Positions 16,294-24,683 are shown, numbered from the stretch's first letter. The stretch: DNA of 53,116 nt from an uncultured Burkholderiales bacterium (GCA_937891045.1 CALBEV010000132.1:1-53116); one strand, 5' to 3'. The notes: generated by a model from the sequence alone, not told the origin. Numbers and translations are program-made.

Positions 16294-17181
16294 TCAAGTT
16301 GGGGTTGGGTGCAACAAACGCTGAACCAGCGGATGTTGCACCCTTTTTTCTGTGCCTATGGCATAGAAATGCTCTGTCACCCCAGCGCTGCGACCCATGC
16401 GCTCAACCGCGTAATGGGAAATCAATTCCTCTTGCACTGATTCTGCCGCTGGGAACACACCCATGCCACTGGCGCCAAAAGTCTTGAGCAAGGCACTGTC
16501 TTCAAACTCTCCAACCAGGTGGGGTTTGATGTGGTGTTGTTCAAACCAATGCTCGAGCCTGTCACGGATGGCCGTATGGGCGGTGGGCAGCAACACAGGC
16601 AACTCTGCCAAGTTGTGCGGAAATGGCTTTTTGGACTTGGCCAGCAAAGCCTTTGTGCCATACCAAGCGATGGTGGACGTGCCCAAGGCATGGCTGTAGA
16701 GCTTGATGTTGGGGTTGCTGGGTGCAGCCCGGTCTGAGATCACCATGTCGAGTTTGTGCAGCGCCAAATTGCCCAAAAGTTCATTGAACTGACCTTCCAG
16801 GCACAGCAAGCGCAGCCGAGGTTCAGTGATGATGGGTTGCAACAAGCGATGCACCACGAGCTTGGGCAAACCATCGCTGATGCCGACCCACAAACGCACG
16901 CCGGGGGTGCTTGCCGCATCCCGCACCAAGTTAGGCAAACCCTCTCCCAGCTGAAAAATCTGGTCAGCTTGCTGCATGGCCGCCATGCCGGCCTCTGTCA
17001 GTGCCAAGCCGCGACCGGCAGGCTTGAGCAGTTCGCAGCCCAACTCTTTCTCCAGTTCTCGCACTTGGGTGCTCACAGTCTGCACGGCCATGTCCAGTTT
17101 TTGGGCCGCTTTAGAGATGCCTCCCTCCTTGGCAACGACCCAAAAATAATAAAGATGCTTGTAATTGAATGGGGTGCTCAT
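16294..17181 (-). CDS. nhaR: NhaR-like LysR-family transcription activator
   Basis: A 295-residue LysR regulator. The N-terminal winged HTH (NYKHLYYFWVVAKEGGISKAA to CELLKPAGRGLALTEAG) and the cofactor domain (LHKLDMVISDRAAP, GEFEDSALLKTFGASGMGVF, EHFYAIGTEKRVQHPLVQ) match E. coli NhaR, the sodium/pH-responsive activator of the nhaA antiporter gene. No antiporter gene is nearby. The neighbours are a TerC/Alx gene (convergent, 7 bases apart) and a Bax inhibitor-1 gene (divergent across 95 bases), either of which could be its target. Confidence 0.85.
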   Translation of the reverse strand: MSTPFNYKHLYYFWVVAKEGGISKAAQKLDMAVQTVSTQVRELEKELGCELLKPAGRGLALTEAGMAAMQQADQIFQLGEGLPNLVRDAASTPGVRLWVGISDGLPKLVVHRLLQPIITEPRLRLLCLEGQFNELLGNLALHKLDMVISDRAAPSNPNIKLYSHALGTSTIAWYGTKALLAKSKKPFPHNLAELPVLLPTAHTAIRDRLEHWFEQHHIKPHLVGEFEDSALLKTFGASGMGVFPAAESVQEELISHYAVERMGRSAGVTEHFYAIGTEKRVQHPLVQRLLHPTPT

Positions 17182-17276
17182 GGTCAGTATTTTTAGGAAG
17201 GATATTTAGGAATTATCTGCTTTTTAGTTGTGGGTGGAGGCCCTATGGTTGAGGCCTTCTTGAAAGGAGATTTTTC

Positions 17277-17975
17277 ATGAATCAAAACCCATTCAGCACC
17301 GCCGTGTCTGACAACACCCTCTACCCAGCCACAGGGCAAAGCAGCCATTCTCTGGAAGTTCAACGAGTCTTGCGCAACACCTATGCGTTGTTGGCCATGA
17401 CCTTGATCTTCAGTGCCAGTGTGGCCGCGGCTGCGGTCACATGGAAATGGCCTTCACCGGGCCTGGTGTTGACCTTGATCGGCTATTTCGGTTTGTTGTT
17501 CGCCATCCATCGCTTGCAAAACAGTGCATGGGCTCTGCCGCTGGTATTTGGCTTGACAGGTTTCATGGGCTACACCTTGGGACCCATCCTGACCCACTAC
17601 CTGTCTGTCCCCGGAGGCGCGCAAACCGTGAGCATGGCCTTGGGGGCCACTGGCGTGACTTTCATGGCGCTGTCTGCCTACGCCTTGACCAGTCGCAAAG
17701 ACTTCAGCTTCATGGGCAGCTTTTTATTCATGGGCATGATCATCGCTATGTTGGCAGGTTTGGCCGCCATCTTCTTTGACATACCCGCGCTCAGCTTGGC
17801 TGTTTCAGCCATGGTGGTTTTGTTGTCTGCTGGTCTGATTTTGTTTGAAACCAGTCAAATCGTGAATGGTGGTGAGCGCAATTACGTGATGGCCACGGTC
17901 AGTTTGTTTGTCTCGGTGTTTAATTTATTCACCAGTTTGCTGGCCTTGTTTGGCATCGGTGGCAACAGCGACTGA
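17277..17975 (+). CDS. Bax inhibitor-1/YccA family membrane protein
   Basis: The product is a 232-residue BI-1 family protein with about seven transmembrane helices from residue 34 onward (NTYALLAMTLIFSASVAAAA, GYFGLLFAI, and a last helix LFVSVFNLFTSLLALFG). The characteristic end, LFETSQIVNGGERNYVMATVSLFVSVFNLF, is intact and includes the conserved aspartate/glutamate-type acidic position (FETS). Relatives modulate the FtsH protease (YccA) or act as pH-sensitive calcium leak channels. The ribosome site AAGGAG is strong. An intrinsic terminator follows immediately. Confidence 0.93.
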   Translation: MNQNPFSTAVSDNTLYPATGQSSHSLEVQRVLRNTYALLAMTLIFSASVAAAAVTWKWPSPGLVLTLIGYFGLLFAIHRLQNSAWALPLVFGLTGFMGYTLGPILTHYLSVPGGAQTVSMALGATGVTFMALSAYALTSRKDFSFMGSFLFMGMIIAMLAGLAAIFFDIPALSLAVSAMVVLLSAGLILFETSQIVNGGERNYVMATVSLFVSVFNLFTSLLALFGIGGNSD

Positions 17976-17981
17976 TTATTC

Positions 17982-18006
17982 AGCCCTCGTCCGAGGGCTA
18001 TTTTTT
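17982..18006 (+). terminator. Intrinsic terminator after the BI-1 gene
   Basis: AGCCCTC (17982-17988), loop GTCC, GAGGGCT (17993-17999), then A and six T. It separates the BI-1 gene from the following zinc-ribbon gene. Confidence 0.93.
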
Positions 18007-18029
18007 GACCTTCACAGGAATCACACATC

Positions 18030-18293
18030 ATGAAATGTCCCCAATGCAAAGACCAGACCTTGGTGATGGCCGATCGGCATGGTGTCGAAATCGATTATTG
18101 CCCCGCTTGCCGAGGAATTTGGCTCGACCGTGGCGAGTTGGACAAACTGCTCGAACGTGCAGCCAGTGCCAATCCAGTCGCATCGCAGCCTGCGCCAAGA
18201 AAGCAGCGTTATCAAAAATATGACGACGATGACAAGCACCACGGATACAAACACCGGCATCAAAAATCTTGGCTGAGCGACATCTTCGATTGA
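18030..18293 (+). CDS. TFIIB-type zinc-ribbon protein
   Basis: An 87-residue protein with a zf-TFIIB ribbon: C3-x2-C6 and C24-x2-C27 (MKCPQCKDQTLV, IDYCPACRGIWLDRGELDKL). A low-complexity charged tail follows, rich in D, H and K (YDDDDKHHGYKHRHQK), and an aromatic end, SWLSDIFD. The family is widespread and its role is not established; nucleic-acid or metal binding is presumed. The ribosome site is AGGAA. It is 16 bases upstream of the SbtA-type transporter gene and may share its messenger. Confidence 0.88.
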   Translation: MKCPQCKDQTLVMADRHGVEIDYCPACRGIWLDRGELDKLLERAASANPVASQPAPRKQRYQKYDDDDKHHGYKHRHQKSWLSDIFD

Positions 18294-18309
18294 CCACCTG
18301 AAAGTCTGA

Positions 18310-19299
18310 ATGCAAAGTTTCATCGACCCCGCCATCTTGTTTTTTGTCTTCGGGGTATTTGCGGGTCTGGTTCGATCCAATCTGGAAATTCCGCCGGCCA
18401 TTTCCAGATTTTTGTCCTTGTACTTGCTGATGGCCTTGGGTCTCAAAGGTGGCTTTGCATTGGCCGAATCTGGGCTGAATGCGCAAGTATTGATCAGCTT
18501 GGGGGCGGCATTGGCCATGGCCTCGGCCATTCCGCTGCTGAGCTACGTGTTTCTCAAAACCATCGTTGGCCGGTTTGATGCGGCGGCCATTGCAGCCACT
18601 TATGGCTCAGTGAGTGCGGTGACCTTCATCACCGCCGTGCAGTATCTGGATACCCACCAACTGCCCTATGGGGGCCACATGGCGGCAGCCATGGCCTTGA
18701 TGGAGTCGCCCGCCATTTTGCTGGCTGTTTTCATGGCCAACAAGGCCCGCGCTGAGATGCGCAGCACCTACACCGGCAGCAGCTTGCAAGCCACCCCGCA
18801 AGTGACGGGCATGGGTCATGTCTGGCATGAAGCCCTGACCGATGGGGCGCAGTTGTTGCTGTTGGGTGCCATGTTGATTGGCTTTTTCTCTGGCGAACAA
18901 GGCCAAGAAGTGATGAAGCCTTTTTCTGTGGATTTGTTCAAAGGCATGCTGGCTTTCTTTTTGCTGGACATGGGCTTGCTGGCCGCACGCAACATGGGCA
19001 AGTTGAAAGGGCAACCAGTGACGTTGTTGCTCTATGCATTGCTGGCCCCTGCCGTGCATGCCAGCTTGGCCATGGTGGTGGGCGGTTGGTTGAACATGAG
19101 CCCCGGCGATCTTGCTTTGCTGATGGTGTTGTCGGCCAGTGCGTCTTATATTGCTGTGCCTGCCGTGCTTCGCCACGCTATCCCAGAGGCCAATCCAACG
19201 CTGTACTTTGGCATGTCCTTGGGCATGACATTTCCGCTCAACATCTTGGTGGGCATTCCGCTGTATGTGCAAGCGGCATTTTGGTGGGTCGGCGTTTGA
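18310..19299 (+). CDS. SbtA-type sodium-dependent bicarbonate transporter
   Basis: A 329-residue integral membrane protein of the SbtA/DUF897 family, with about ten helices in two inverted repeats. Landmarks are NLEIPPAISRFLSLYLLMALGLKGG in the first repeat, GSVSAVTFITAVQYL, LMESPAILLAVF and, in the second repeat, LFKGMLAFFLLDMGLLAARN and SASASYIAVPAV. Cyanobacterial SbtA imports bicarbonate with sodium. In heterotrophs the protein may feed anaplerotic carboxylation. The usual PII-like partner SbtB is not encoded next to it. It ends 3 bases before the convergent YqaA-like gene. Confidence 0.87.
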   Translation: MQSFIDPAILFFVFGVFAGLVRSNLEIPPAISRFLSLYLLMALGLKGGFALAESGLNAQVLISLGAALAMASAIPLLSYVFLKTIVGRFDAAAIAATYGSVSAVTFITAVQYLDTHQLPYGGHMAAAMALMESPAILLAVFMANKARAEMRSTYTGSSLQATPQVTGMGHVWHEALTDGAQLLLLGAMLIGFFSGEQGQEVMKPFSVDLFKGMLAFFLLDMGLLAARNMGKLKGQPVTLLLYALLAPAVHASLAMVVGGWLNMSPGDLALLMVLSASASYIAVPAVLRHAIPEANPTLYFGMSLGMTFPLNILVGIPLYVQAAFWWVGV

Positions 19300-19302
19300 G
19301 CT

Positions 19303-19785
19303 TTAAAACAAGCTGATGAGCCAAGTCCAACCCCATACCAACATCGCGTAGCGCAGCGCCTTGCCCACCGACATGAAAGCCACACAGGGCCAAAACGGCA
19401 GGCGCAAATAACCGGCCACCACACACAGCGGGTCGCCGATGATGGGCAACCATGCACCCAAACACGCTGCGGGTCCGATGCGCTCCAACCAACGCAGTGC
19501 TCGCATGTGGATGGTGACATGGTCTTGGTGCAAGTGCTTTGCCATCAAGCGCTCAGCTCCCCAACCCATCCACCAACCGATGGCACCGCCCAAGGTGTTG
19601 CCCACGGTGGCTACAGCCAACGCCGTCCACAGCAAGTCAGGGTGAAAGGACAGCAAAGCCAACAACACTGGTTCTGAGCCCATGGGCAGCAGGGTGGCGG
19701 CCAACACGGCACAGACAAACAAAATCACCAAACCCCATTCGGGCGTGGCCAAGTTTGTCAAGAGGGTTTGCAAGAAAAAATCCAT
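19303..19785 (-). CDS. YqaA/DedA-like membrane protein
   Basis: A 160-residue SNARE-associated (VTT/DedA superfamily) protein of the small YqaA type. It has about four hydrophobic segments and the conserved pattern GSEPVLLALL, VGNTLGGAIGWWMG and GAWLPIIGDPLCVVAGYLRLPFWP, with the buried GD/G motifs of the family. DedA relatives are linked to lipid-carrier flipping and membrane homeostasis. I start at ATG 19785 (MDFFLQ); the 20 codons upstream lack family features. Confidence 0.85.
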   Translation of the reverse strand: MDFFLQTLLTNLATPEWGLVILFVCAVLAATLLPMGSEPVLLALLSFHPDLLWTALAVATVGNTLGGAIGWWMGWGAERLMAKHLHQDHVTIHMRALRWLERIGPAACLGAWLPIIGDPLCVVAGYLRLPFWPCVAFMSVGKALRYAMLVWGWTWLISLF

Positions 19786-19905
19786 TGTTTGTGCAGTGTA
19801 AGAGGGCGTAAAACCCATGAATACGCTCAAAAAATAAAAATACAAATCTCTGACTTAGATGGCTAGAATCGTGCCTCCTTTTTAAGCAGGTCTACTTTCT
19901 TCCCT

Positions 19906-20937
19906 ATGCGCATTGGTCCGTTCGAGACAAGCAACGCCGTCTTTGCGGCGCCCATGGCGGGCGTCACCGACAGGCCGTTTCGCATGCTGGCCAAACAGCT
20001 GGGCGCGGGTTATGCCGTGAGTGAAATGGTCACCTCGCGCCCCGACCTGTGGAACAGCTTGAAGACTTCGCGCCGCGCCAACCATGACGGCGAGAGCGGA
20101 CCCATTGCGGTGCAAATCGCGGGCACCGAGCCGCAGATGATGGCCGAGGCGACCCGCTACAACATCGAACGCGGCGCTCAAATCATCGACATCAACATGG
20201 GCTGCCCGGCCAAAAAAGTGTGCAACAAATGGGCGGGTTCGGCGCTGATGCAAGATGAAGACTTGGCCCTGTCCATCGTGCAAGCGGTGGTGGATGCAGC
20301 CCAGCCCTATGGCGCTCCCGTCACCTTGAAGATGCGCACCGGTTGGAGCGCCGAGCACCGCAACGTGGTGTCCATTGCGCGTCAAGCCGAGAGCGCAGGG
20401 GTGCAAATGATCACGGTGCATGGCCGCACCCGCGAGCAAGGCTACAAAGGCCAAGCCGAGTACGACAGCATCGCGCAAGTCAAAGCCGCTGTGGGTATTC
20501 CGGTGGTGGCCAATGGCGACATTGATTCACCTCAGAAAGCCCAACAGGTGTTGCAAGCCACCGGCGCAGATGCTGTGATGATTGGCCGCGCCGCCCAAGG
20601 CCGACCTTGGATTTTTCGCGAGATTGACCATTTCTTGCAGCACGGCACCTTGTTGGCACCGCCCTTGGTGGCCGAGGTGAAGCGTTTGCTGTTGCACCAT
20701 TTGCAAGACCACTACAGCTTGTACGGCACCCACATCGGTGTGCGCAGTGCCCGCAAACACATCGCTTGGTACACGAACGGCTTGATGGATGCCACAGCGT
20801 TTCGACAAGCCATGAACCGGATTGACGACTGCGACGCCCAACTGGCGGCCGTGGCCAATTACTTTGACCGCGTGGCGGATCTGGGCGACCGCTTGGTGCC
20901 CATCGCCGCCCCCGGCATTTTGGAGACTGCTGAATGA
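19906..20937 (+). CDS. dusB: tRNA-dihydrouridine synthase B
   Basis: A 343-residue FMN enzyme reducing uridines in the tRNA D-loop. The TIM barrel begins NAVFAAPMAGVTDRPFR. The catalytic cysteine lies in INMGCPAKKVCNKWAGSALM, and the FMN-binding segments include TLKMRTGW, ITVHGRTREQGY, VVANGDI and AVMIGRAAQGRPWIF. Length and C-terminal helical domain fit DusB. Its stop overlaps the fis start by ATGA, the order conserved in many proteobacteria. Confidence 0.96.
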   Translation: MRIGPFETSNAVFAAPMAGVTDRPFRMLAKQLGAGYAVSEMVTSRPDLWNSLKTSRRANHDGESGPIAVQIAGTEPQMMAEATRYNIERGAQIIDINMGCPAKKVCNKWAGSALMQDEDLALSIVQAVVDAAQPYGAPVTLKMRTGWSAEHRNVVSIARQAESAGVQMITVHGRTREQGYKGQAEYDSIAQVKAAVGIPVVANGDIDSPQKAQQVLQATGADAVMIGRAAQGRPWIFREIDHFLQHGTLLAPPLVAEVKRLLLHHLQDHYSLYGTHIGVRSARKHIAWYTNGLMDATAFRQAMNRIDDCDAQLAAVANYFDRVADLGDRLVPIAAPGILETAE

Positions 20938-21167
20938 GCAAGAAAAACATTGAAGACGTGGTGCGCCACAGCGTGGAAGGCTACTTCAAAGACTTGCGCG
21001 GCGAAGAGCCCGAAGCACTGCACGACTTGATGATTCGCTTTGTGGAAAAACCATTGCTTGATGTGGTGATGAAACACGCCGAAGGCAACCAGTCCAAAGC
21101 CGCCGCTTGGTTGGGCCTGAACCGCAACACCTTGCGCAAAAAACTCGGCGAACACAAGCTGCTCTAA
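20934..21167 (+). CDS. fis: Fis-family nucleoid/regulatory protein
   Basis: A 77-residue Fis protein. The C-terminal [29 protein letters not shown] is nearly the family consensus, and the N-terminal helices carry the dimer interface. Fis bends DNA and activates stable-RNA genes in fast growth. It is co-translated with dusB and lies 44 bases before purH. Confidence 0.96.
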   Translation: MSKKNIEDVVRHSVEGYFKDLRGEEPEALHDLMIRFVEKPLLDVVMKHAEGNQSKAAAWLGLNRNTLRKKLGEHKLL

Positions 21168-21211
21168 CTGCACTGCATACTGGGCGCTGGCCGCTCCTCG
21201 AAAGACGCTTT

Positions 21212-22786
21212 ATGAATGCCTTGATTTCCGTGTCCGATAAAACCGATGTGGTGGAGCTCGCCCAAGCCCTGCACACGCTTGGTGTCAAGCTCATTTCCAC
21301 CGGGGGCACCGCGCAACTGCTGAGTGCGCAAGGTTTGCCGGTGCGTGAAGTGGCCGACCTCACGGGCTTTACCGAAATGCTCGATGGCCGTGTGAAAACC
21401 TTGCACCCCAAAGTGCACGGCGGCTTGCTGGCGCGGCGCGACCTGCCCGAGCACATGCAAGCGCTGCAAGACCACGGCATTGAAACCATCGACCTGTTGG
21501 TGGTCAACCTCTACCCGTTTGAAGCCACCGTGGCCAAGCCCGATTGCATCTTGGGCGACGCGATTGAAAACATCGACATTGGTGGCCCCGCCATGGTGCG
21601 CAGCGCCGCCAAAAATTGGAAACACGTGGCGGTGCTGACCGACCCTTCGCAGTACCAAGCGGTGATGGACGAATGGCAAGCGAATGGTGGCTTGAGCGAA
21701 AACACCCGCTTCAAGCTCGCCGTGGCCGCTTTCAACCGCATCAGCAATTACGACGGCGCCATCAGCGATTACTTGTCGTCCTTGAATTTGGAAACCGAGC
21801 AACGCAGCTTGTTTCCCGGCCAAGCCAATGGCCGCTTCATCAAGCTGCAAGACCTGCGTTACGGCGAGAACCCGCACCAATTGGCCGCCTTCTACCAAGA
21901 CACGAACCCCGCGCCGGGCTCCTTGGTGACAGCGCGTCAGTTGCAAGGCAAAGAACTGTCCTTCAACAACATCGCCGATGCGGATGCCGCGTGGGAATGC
22001 GTGAAGAGTTTTGACACGCCTGCTTGCGTCATCGTCAAACACGCCAACCCCTGCGGCGTGGCCGTGGCCGACGACGCCTTGGGCGCTTACAAAAAGGCCT
22101 ATCAAACCGACCCCACCTCGGCATTTGGCGGCATCATCGCTTTCAATTGCCCGGTGGATTTGCCTGCGGTGCAAGCGCTGGGCCAGCAGTTCGTGGAAGT
22201 GTTGATTGCGCCGTCCTTCACCGGCGAAGCGCTGCAACAGTTGCAAGCCAAAGCCAATGTGCGGGTGTTGCAAATTGCCTTGCCACCTGGCGGCAGCAAC
22301 GCTTGGGCCAACGGCCACAACCTGGTGGACGTCAAGCGCGTGGGCTCAGGCCTGTTGATGCAAACCGCCGACAACCATGTGCTGACCATGGCCGACATGC
22401 AAGTGGTGACCACCCAGCACCCCAGCCCCGCACAAATGCAAGACCTGTTGTTCGCGTGGAAAGTGGCCAAGTTCGTGAAGAGCAACGCGATTGTGTTTGT
22501 CGCCAACGGCATGACCATGGGCGTTGGGGCGGGTCAGATGAGCCGACTCGATTCAGCCCGCATCGCCGCCATCAAAGCAGGCCACGCGTCCCTGAGCTTG
22601 CAAGGCACGGCGGTGGCCAGCGACGCGTTTTTCCCGTTCCGCGACGGCTTGGATGTGGTGGTGGACCAAGGCGCCACCTGCGTGATTCAGCCCGGCGGCT
22701 CGATGCGCGACCAAGAAGTGATTGACGCCGCCAATGAACGCGTCGTGGCGATGGTGTTCACGGGCGTGAGGCACTTCAGGCATTGA
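21212..22786 (+). CDS. purH: Bifunctional AICAR transformylase/IMP cyclohydrolase
   Basis: A 524-residue enzyme carrying out the last two steps of de novo IMP synthesis. The N-terminal MGS domain ([49 protein letters not shown]) closes the ring. The C-terminal transformylase domain contains [14 protein letters not shown], the catalytic [12 protein letters not shown] and the end segment [21 protein letters not shown]. Translation starts at ATG 21212 rather than further upstream, matching the [11 protein letters not shown] start of the family. In many Burkholderiales ruvC follows; here a toxin-antitoxin island follows. Confidence 0.97.
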   Translation: MNALISVSDKTDVVELAQALHTLGVKLISTGGTAQLLSAQGLPVREVADLTGFTEMLDGRVKTLHPKVHGGLLARRDLPEHMQALQDHGIETIDLLVVNLYPFEATVAKPDCILGDAIENIDIGGPAMVRSAAKNWKHVAVLTDPSQYQAVMDEWQANGGLSENTRFKLAVAAFNRISNYDGAISDYLSSLNLETEQRSLFPGQANGRFIKLQDLRYGENPHQLAAFYQDTNPAPGSLVTARQLQGKELSFNNIADADAAWECVKSFDTPACVIVKHANPCGVAVADDALGAYKKAYQTDPTSAFGGIIAFNCPVDLPAVQALGQQFVEVLIAPSFTGEALQQLQAKANVRVLQIALPPGGSNAWANGHNLVDVKRVGSGLLMQTADNHVLTMADMQVVTTQHPSPAQMQDLLFAWKVAKFVKSNAIVFVANGMTMGVGAGQMSRLDSARIAAIKAGHASLSLQGTAVASDAFFPFRDGLDVVVDQGATCVIQPGGSMRDQEVIDAANERVVAMVFTGVRHFRH

Positions 22787-22856
22787 GCGTGGGGCTTGCC
22801 AGCAGCTTGGCGTCAACCAAAACGCCGCCCTTGCTTTTGTTTTTAACTTGAAATCT

Positions 22857-23081
22857 TCAAGCCAGTTTGGGCCAATGGATTTGAACTTTGCGCTTGTTGG
22901 CCAAGCAATCGCGCAAATACAAGTTGATGAGGCTTTGATAAGGGACGCCAGCTTCATCGGCCATGCTTTTGAAATACACCACCACATCTTCAGACAGACG
23001 CATGGTCACGGGCTTCTTGAGTTTTGAGGCGTAGGGGTTTTTGCGAGCTTTGAGCTTGGAGAAATCGTATTCGGCTTTCAT
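22857..23081 (-). CDS. brnA: BrnA-type ribbon-helix-helix antitoxin
   Basis: A 74-residue antitoxin with a basic N terminus (KLKARKNPYASKLKKPVTMRL). A C-terminal ribbon-helix-helix follows: VTMRLSEDVVVYFKSMADEAGVPYQSLINLYLRDC. BrnA neutralises the BrnT ribonuclease and represses the promoter. The ATG at 23081 lies one base after the brnT stop, the usual toxin-first order. Confidence 0.88.
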   Translation of the reverse strand: MKAEYDFSKLKARKNPYASKLKKPVTMRLSEDVVVYFKSMADEAGVPYQSLINLYLRDCLANKRKVQIHWPKLA

Positions 23082-23082
23082 G

Positions 23083-23364
23083 TCAGGTACCTTTGTAAAA
23101 CACGCTTTCACGCTTGGTGGCCTTGCGGGCTGAAATGATTCGGATGACTTCGCCATCCTGACGTTCACAATGACAAACGATCAATTCCTTGGCTTCAATA
23201 CTCATGCCCAACAACAGAAACCGATTCTCGTCAGCCGAGTGTTCTTCATCAAAAAATTGAACCGCGTTTTCATCATAAAAAACGGTTTGCGCTTCCTCAA
23301 AAGACACATTGTGTTTTCTCAGGTTGGCGGATGATTTGGTTGGGTGCCATTCAAACTTTATCAT
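23083..23364 (-). CDS. brnT: BrnT-type ribonuclease toxin
   Basis: A 93-residue BrnT toxin with the family start FEWHPTKSSANLRKHNVSFEEAQTVF and the later segments FLLLGMSIEAKELIVCHCER and IRIISARKATKRE. The fold resembles RelE and the toxin cuts RNA. I take ATG 23364 (MIKFEWHP) as start; 25 codons upstream are not conserved in style. The next gene encodes its antitoxin BrnA. Confidence 0.9.
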   Translation of the reverse strand: MIKFEWHPTKSSANLRKHNVSFEEAQTVFYDENAVQFFDEEHSADENRFLLLGMSIEAKELIVCHCERQDGEVIRIISARKATKRESVFYKGT

Positions 23365-23367
23365 ATG

Positions 23368-23380
23368 TACATTGTATGTA
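23368..23380. promoter_or_regulatory. Palindromic operator at the brnTA promoter
   Basis: TACAT-TGT-ATGTA, adjoining an overlapping palindrome ATGTACAT (23365-23372). On the minus strand TACAAT (23376-23371) is a good -10 element inside this palindrome, only about 6 bases before the brnT ATG. It is the expected site for BrnA autorepression. Confidence 0.55.
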
Positions 23381-23402
23381 AAGAAACAGATGAATGTTGA
23401 TT

Positions 23403-23570
23403 TCAGTAGCCCGGATATTCCATCTTGAGCGCTACCCAAGCTGCTGTCCGCGGGCCATAGTCAGAAGCGATGTCTTGGATTGCCTTATCAAGGGTTTCCA
23501 AAGGCGTCGATTCACCATTTGCCGAGATCATGCGGTTCTGCGCATGGCGACCCAACACGCGGCTGGGCAT
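23403..23570 (-). CDS. Unrecognised 55-residue ORF in the toxin-antitoxin island
   Basis: From ATG 23570 the frame encodes a soluble, balanced 55-residue sequence including SRVLGRHAQNRM, STPLETLDKAIQDIASDYG and AAWVALKMEYPGY. It looks like a folded helical protein rather than random translation. The frame is also open back to the higA stop, so it may be the 3' remnant of a longer gene. It lies downstream of higA on the same strand and upstream of the brnTA promoter. I do not recognise the family; a third component of the higBA unit or a decayed fragment are both possible. Confidence 0.4.
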   Translation of the reverse strand: MPSRVLGRHAQNRMISANGESTPLETLDKAIQDIASDYGPRTAAWVALKMEYPGY

Positions 23571-23635
23571 GAGCTTAAGTCCACGCAAGCTTTTGATGAC
23601 ACCGGCGCGCCTGGCCGAATGTAGATAGTCGGAAT

Positions 23636-23929
23636 TTATTGCAAAGCTTCAAGCACAGCAGCGGGATTGCGGTCAATCACATTCAGCAACACCAGCGAAG
23701 CGCCGCTGGGAGACCGATCGCCGCGCTCCCAATGGCGCAAGGTTGCGACCGAAAAACCAAAGCGCGCTGCAAACTGTTCTTGCGTCAAGCTCAAGCGCTG
23801 GCGCAGGTTGGAAACATCTACAGCATGCGGTTGGTAAAGCTTGACACCGCTTGCTTTGTCATCCTTGCTTTTGGCATGCGCAATGGCTTCGGTCAGGCCT
23901 TGCTTGATGCTGTTGAATGCTTTTGACAT
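23636..23929 (-). CDS. higA: HigA-type Xre antitoxin, second copy
   Basis: A 97-residue antitoxin with an HTH_3 domain at about 40-80: VSNLRQRLSLTQEQFAARFG, SVATLRHWERGDRSPSG, and the end VIDRNPAAVLEALQ. It lies 12 bases downstream of the HigB-type toxin gene. It differs strongly from the antitoxin at 14314, so the two pairs are not recent duplicates. It should bind the palindrome upstream of its toxin gene. Confidence 0.9.
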   Translation of the reverse strand: MSKAFNSIKQGLTEAIAHAKSKDDKASGVKLYQPHAVDVSNLRQRLSLTQEQFAARFGFSVATLRHWERGDRSPSGASLVLLNVIDRNPAAVLEALQ

Positions 23930-23941
23930 GGTTTTTTCCTT

Positions 23942-24277
23942 TCAGTCCTGAATCCATAATTTCACCAGCAAATCAACCAATTCGGCCAATTCATTGCGCT
24001 GGGTTTTGCTGATATTGGTGCGTTCACTTTTTGCAAACAAGGTCAGCAGGTACAGCGGCATCCGCTCGCTGTGGACGTAGTAAATGATGCGAACGCCGCA
24101 TGATTTACCGTGACCGCCTCGACCCCACCGCAGTTTGCGAATGCCCCCAGTGCCTTCCATCAAATCGCCATCTTTGGGGTGCGCTGCCAAGTAATTGATG
24201 ATGTCCATGCGTTCGGACACACTCATTAGCTTTTCAGCCTTGCGGATGTATTCGGGGAGTTCTGCGATGGTCAGCAT
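23942..24277 (-). CDS. higB: HigB/RelE-type toxin, second copy
   Basis: The product is a 111-residue RelE/HigB2-like interferase: IAELPEYIRKAEKLMS, YLAAHPKDGDLMEGTGGIRKLRWG, HGKSCGVRIIYYVH and LYLLTLFAKSERTNIS. ATG 24277 (MLTIAELPEY) is preferred over an upstream frame extension. A -10 element ends about 7 bases before this ATG, so transcription and translation probably start together. It is paired with the Xre antitoxin gene immediately downstream. Confidence 0.9.
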   Translation of the reverse strand: MLTIAELPEYIRKAEKLMSVSERMDIINYLAAHPKDGDLMEGTGGIRKLRWGRGGHGKSCGVRIIYYVHSERMPLYLLTLFAKSERTNISKTQRNELAELVDLLVKLWIQD

Positions 24278-24284
24278 GTGCAGA

Positions 24285-24312
24285 ATTCTAATCCATTGGA
24301 TTAATTTTGAAG
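24285..24312 (-). promoter_or_regulatory. Promoter/operator of HigB/HigA pair 2
   Basis: On the minus strand CTTCAA (24312-24307), a 16-base spacer and TAGAAT (24290-24285) form a plausible promoter. A perfect palindrome TAATCC-ATT-GGATTA (24289-24303) lies between the two elements and touches the -10, as in pair 1 at 13946. The start of transcription would fall at about the toxin ATG. Confidence 0.65.
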
Positions 24313-24368
24313 GCGTCATTTCAGTCCTGAACCCGGACCTTCACAGGAAAACCAACCGCCACCCATTG

Positions 24369-24390
24369 CGCACAAATATGCTTTTGTGCG
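24369..24390 (+). promoter_or_regulatory. Operator palindrome at the VapB/VapC-like promoter
   Basis: CGCACAAA (24369-24376), spacer TATGCT and TTTGTGCG (24383-24390) form a perfect 8-bp inverted repeat. The spacer itself reads as a -10 element (TATGCT), placing transcription start about 13 bases before the antitoxin ATG at 24402. Autorepression by the ribbon-helix-helix antitoxin is the likely use. Confidence 0.6.
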
Positions 24391-24401
24391 AAACTTCATC
24401 C

Positions 24402-24683
24402 ATGCGCACCACCCTCGATCTTCCAGACCCGCTGTTCAAGCACCTCAAAACCCGTGCGGCGCAAGAGGGCAGGACCTTGCGCGACTTGGTGGTGGAATTG
24501 GTTGAAAAAGGGCTGTCCGCCCGCGACCTGGTCGATGCCCAACAGCGCTTTCAGGCGCGGCCGCTGATCGCGGGCACGGCGCCCATGCGCTTGCTGCCAA
24601 GCCAACTCACCTCTGCCGATCTGTCCGACATCCTCAGCGAAGAAGACGATGAGCGAGCCCGCCAAATCCTTCAAAGTCGCTGA
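24402..24683 (+). CDS. VapB-like ribbon-helix-helix antitoxin
   Basis: A 93-residue antitoxin. The N terminus MRTTLDLPDPLFKHLKTRAAQEGRTLRDLVVELVEKGL is a CopG/ribbon-helix-helix DNA-binding domain. The C-terminal acidic tail (LSDILSEEDDERARQIL) would occupy the toxin active site. It overlaps the PIN-domain gene by 35 bases if that gene starts at 24649. The ATG at 24402 follows the operator palindrome directly. Confidence 0.82.
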   Translation: MRTTLDLPDPLFKHLKTRAAQEGRTLRDLVVELVEKGLSARDLVDAQQRFQARPLIAGTAPMRLLPSQLTSADLSDILSEEDDERARQILQSR

